Part shown: positions 6,358-6,696 of the stretch, piece by piece | Position numbering within the stretch: position 1 is the stretch's first letter | How the letters are laid out: every line of letters starts with the position of its first letter | Source: Sulfurimonas sp. | GTDB lineage: Bacteria > Campylobacterota > Campylobacteria > Campylobacterales > Sulfurimonadaceae | Direction of reading: 5' to 3' | DNA length: 6,696 nucleotides | Assembly (NCBI GenBank): GCA_026988735.1 | Contig: JALSKR010000269.1 | Coordinates: forward strand, 1-6,696 | Notes under the pieces: model-generated | What the model was told of the DNA's origin: nothing | Databases searched by the model: none | What the model saw: only the letters and a program-made list of their open reading frames with translations | Made by a program: the position numbers and the translations under genes

Positions 6358-6366
6358 ATTTTACCA
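6358..6366 (-). promoter_or_regulatory. Extended -10 element immediately upstream of the cobalamin operon
   Basis: On the minus strand CTTTTGGTAAAAT gives TG-G-TAAAAT, one mismatch from TATAAT with the TG extension. CCGTGC (6 nt) separates it from the ATG at 6351, which puts the expected start of transcription on the A of the ATG. Its form is very like the TTTTTGCTATAAT in front of the AraC-type gene. No -35 is evident. Confidence 0.45.
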
Positions 6367-6439
6367 AAAGTTTGCTAACTCTTTGGTGTTTTGGAGAAAA
6401 AGTTTCAGCGACATTTTGGGTGTTATGGAAGGATTTTGG

Positions 6440-6469
6440 CAAATAACATACAAAATAGGCTGTTATTTG
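6440..6469. repeat. 9-bp inverted repeat, candidate operator
   Basis: CAAATAACA (6440-6448) and TGTTATTTG (6461-6469) are perfect arms with a 12-nt spacer; their centres are 21 bp apart, about two helical turns. A further AAATAACA lies at 6562-6569. The right arm covers the expected start point of the minus-strand TATAAT at 6471-6476, so binding here could control the operon. The binding protein is unknown. Confidence 0.45.
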
Positions 6470-6470
6470 T

Positions 6471-6476
6471 ATTATA
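6471..6476 (-). promoter_or_regulatory. Second candidate -10 for the cobalamin operon
   Basis: A perfect minus-strand TATAAT (CTCTATAATAC) would start transcription near 6465 and leave a leader of about 113 nt before the decarboxylase ATG. There is no TG extension and no clear -35. It is listed because its start point falls within the inverted repeat at 6440-6469. Confidence 0.3.
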
Positions 6477-6620
6477 GAGTATTAAACACACAGAATGTTT
6501 AAGCTAAAAAGGCTGTTTTTCAAATATATGTATAAATGTTGCAGGTTGTCATAAAATTAATAAATAACACACATAATGAATGATAGTTAATTATTAAGCT
6601 TATATGTAAAATAATTTAGA

Positions 6621-6626
6621 TACAAT
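6621..6626 (+). promoter_or_regulatory. Candidate -10 of the plus-strand gene at the right edge
   Basis: TACAAT (in GATACAATG) would start transcription near 6633, leaving a leader of about 24 nt before the ATG at 6657. The upstream region is AT-rich with no clear -35. Confidence 0.3.
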
Positions 6627-6656
6627 GATGATTAATTTTACATTAGGAATTATTTT

Positions 6657-6696
6657 ATGAAACATTCTTTTGCCAATAAATTTATTATTATTATTG
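6657..6696 (+). CDS. Start of a plus-strand gene, cut by the window end
   Basis: ATG at 6657 is preceded by AGGAA (6645-6649) at 7 nt, a good ribosome binding site. The 13 visible codons read MKHSFANKFIIII. A basic start followed by a run of isoleucines suggests a signal peptide or first transmembrane helix, as in sensors, chemoreceptors or exported proteins. Nothing more specific can be said. It is divergent from the cobalamin operon and may share regulation with it. Confidence 0.65.
   Translation, partial: MKHSFANKFIIII

Larger units (their letters stand above)
6352..6656. promoter_or_regulatory. Divergent intergenic region between the cobalamin operon and a plus-strand gene
   Basis: This 305-nt AT-rich stretch must hold promoters in both directions. 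No coding region is credible in it (the longest ATG-started frame I noticed, at 6425, is 25 codons with no ribosome binding site). It contains two minus-strand -10 candidates (6358-6366 and 6471-6476), a plus-strand -10 candidate TACAAT at 6621-6626, and a 9-bp inverted repeat at 6440-6469. No cobalamin riboswitch is recognisable. Confidence 0.6.

Noticed and set aside
6425..6502. Small plus-strand frame starting ATGGAAGGA, 25 codons
   Set aside because: No ribosome binding site, overlaps the inverted repeat, and no recognisable protein features.
6481..6530. Direct repeat AGGCTGTT near 6457 and 6510 as a possible mobile element trace
   Set aside because: The repeat is only 8 bp, with no target duplication or transposase remnants nearby.

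Overview
The window looks like chromosomal DNA from an AT-rich member of the Campylobacterota, probably close to Sulfurimonas or Sulfurovum. This is inferred from base composition, the compact overlapping gene layout, the style of the cobalamin genes and the form of the isocitrate dehydrogenase. No database search was possible, so the genus is a guess.

All complete genes lie on the minus strand, so transcription runs from right to left. Starting at the right, a divergent intergenic region (6352-6656) separates the first codons of a plus-strand gene (6657 to the window end) from a tightly packed cobalamin (B12) operon. The operon order is a CobC/CobD-type PLP decarboxylase (5341-6351), a small exported CPWC thioredoxin-fold protein (4928-5344), cobyric acid synthase CbiP/CobQ (3553-4941) and the membrane protein CbiB (2718-3560). 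Consecutive genes overlap by 4, 14 and 8 nt, which indicates one transcript with translational coupling. A 39-nt gap then leads to an AraC-family regulator with a C-terminal GyrI-like domain (1803-2678), which appears to have its own promoter. A 256-nt AT-rich intergenic region precedes an NADP-type isocitrate dehydrogenase with a C-terminal extension (89-1546). That gene is followed by a strong hairpin near the left edge.

The three cobalamin enzymes cover the late steps. CbiP amidates the adenosylcobyric acid precursor. The CobC/CobD enzyme makes the aminoalcohol phosphate linker by decarboxylating a phosphorylated amino acid. CbiB attaches that linker. The thioredoxin-like protein has no established place in this pathway. 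The isocitrate dehydrogenase serves the TCA cycle and, if the host is an autotrophic campylobacterote, could run as the carboxylating step of the reductive TCA cycle.

The most unusual signal is a repeated palindrome, core TTACATGTAA and up to 16 bp when perfectly extended. It occurs five times, with a sixth shorter copy, always inside the three cobalamin genes and always in the same codon phase, where it encodes Leu/Val-His-Val. Two genes (the PLP decarboxylase and the AraC regulator) have extended -10 boxes so close to their ATG that they may be translated from leaderless mRNAs. A 9-bp inverted repeat overlaps a second candidate promoter in the divergent region. I saw no insertion sequence, tRNA, rRNA or CRISPR array.
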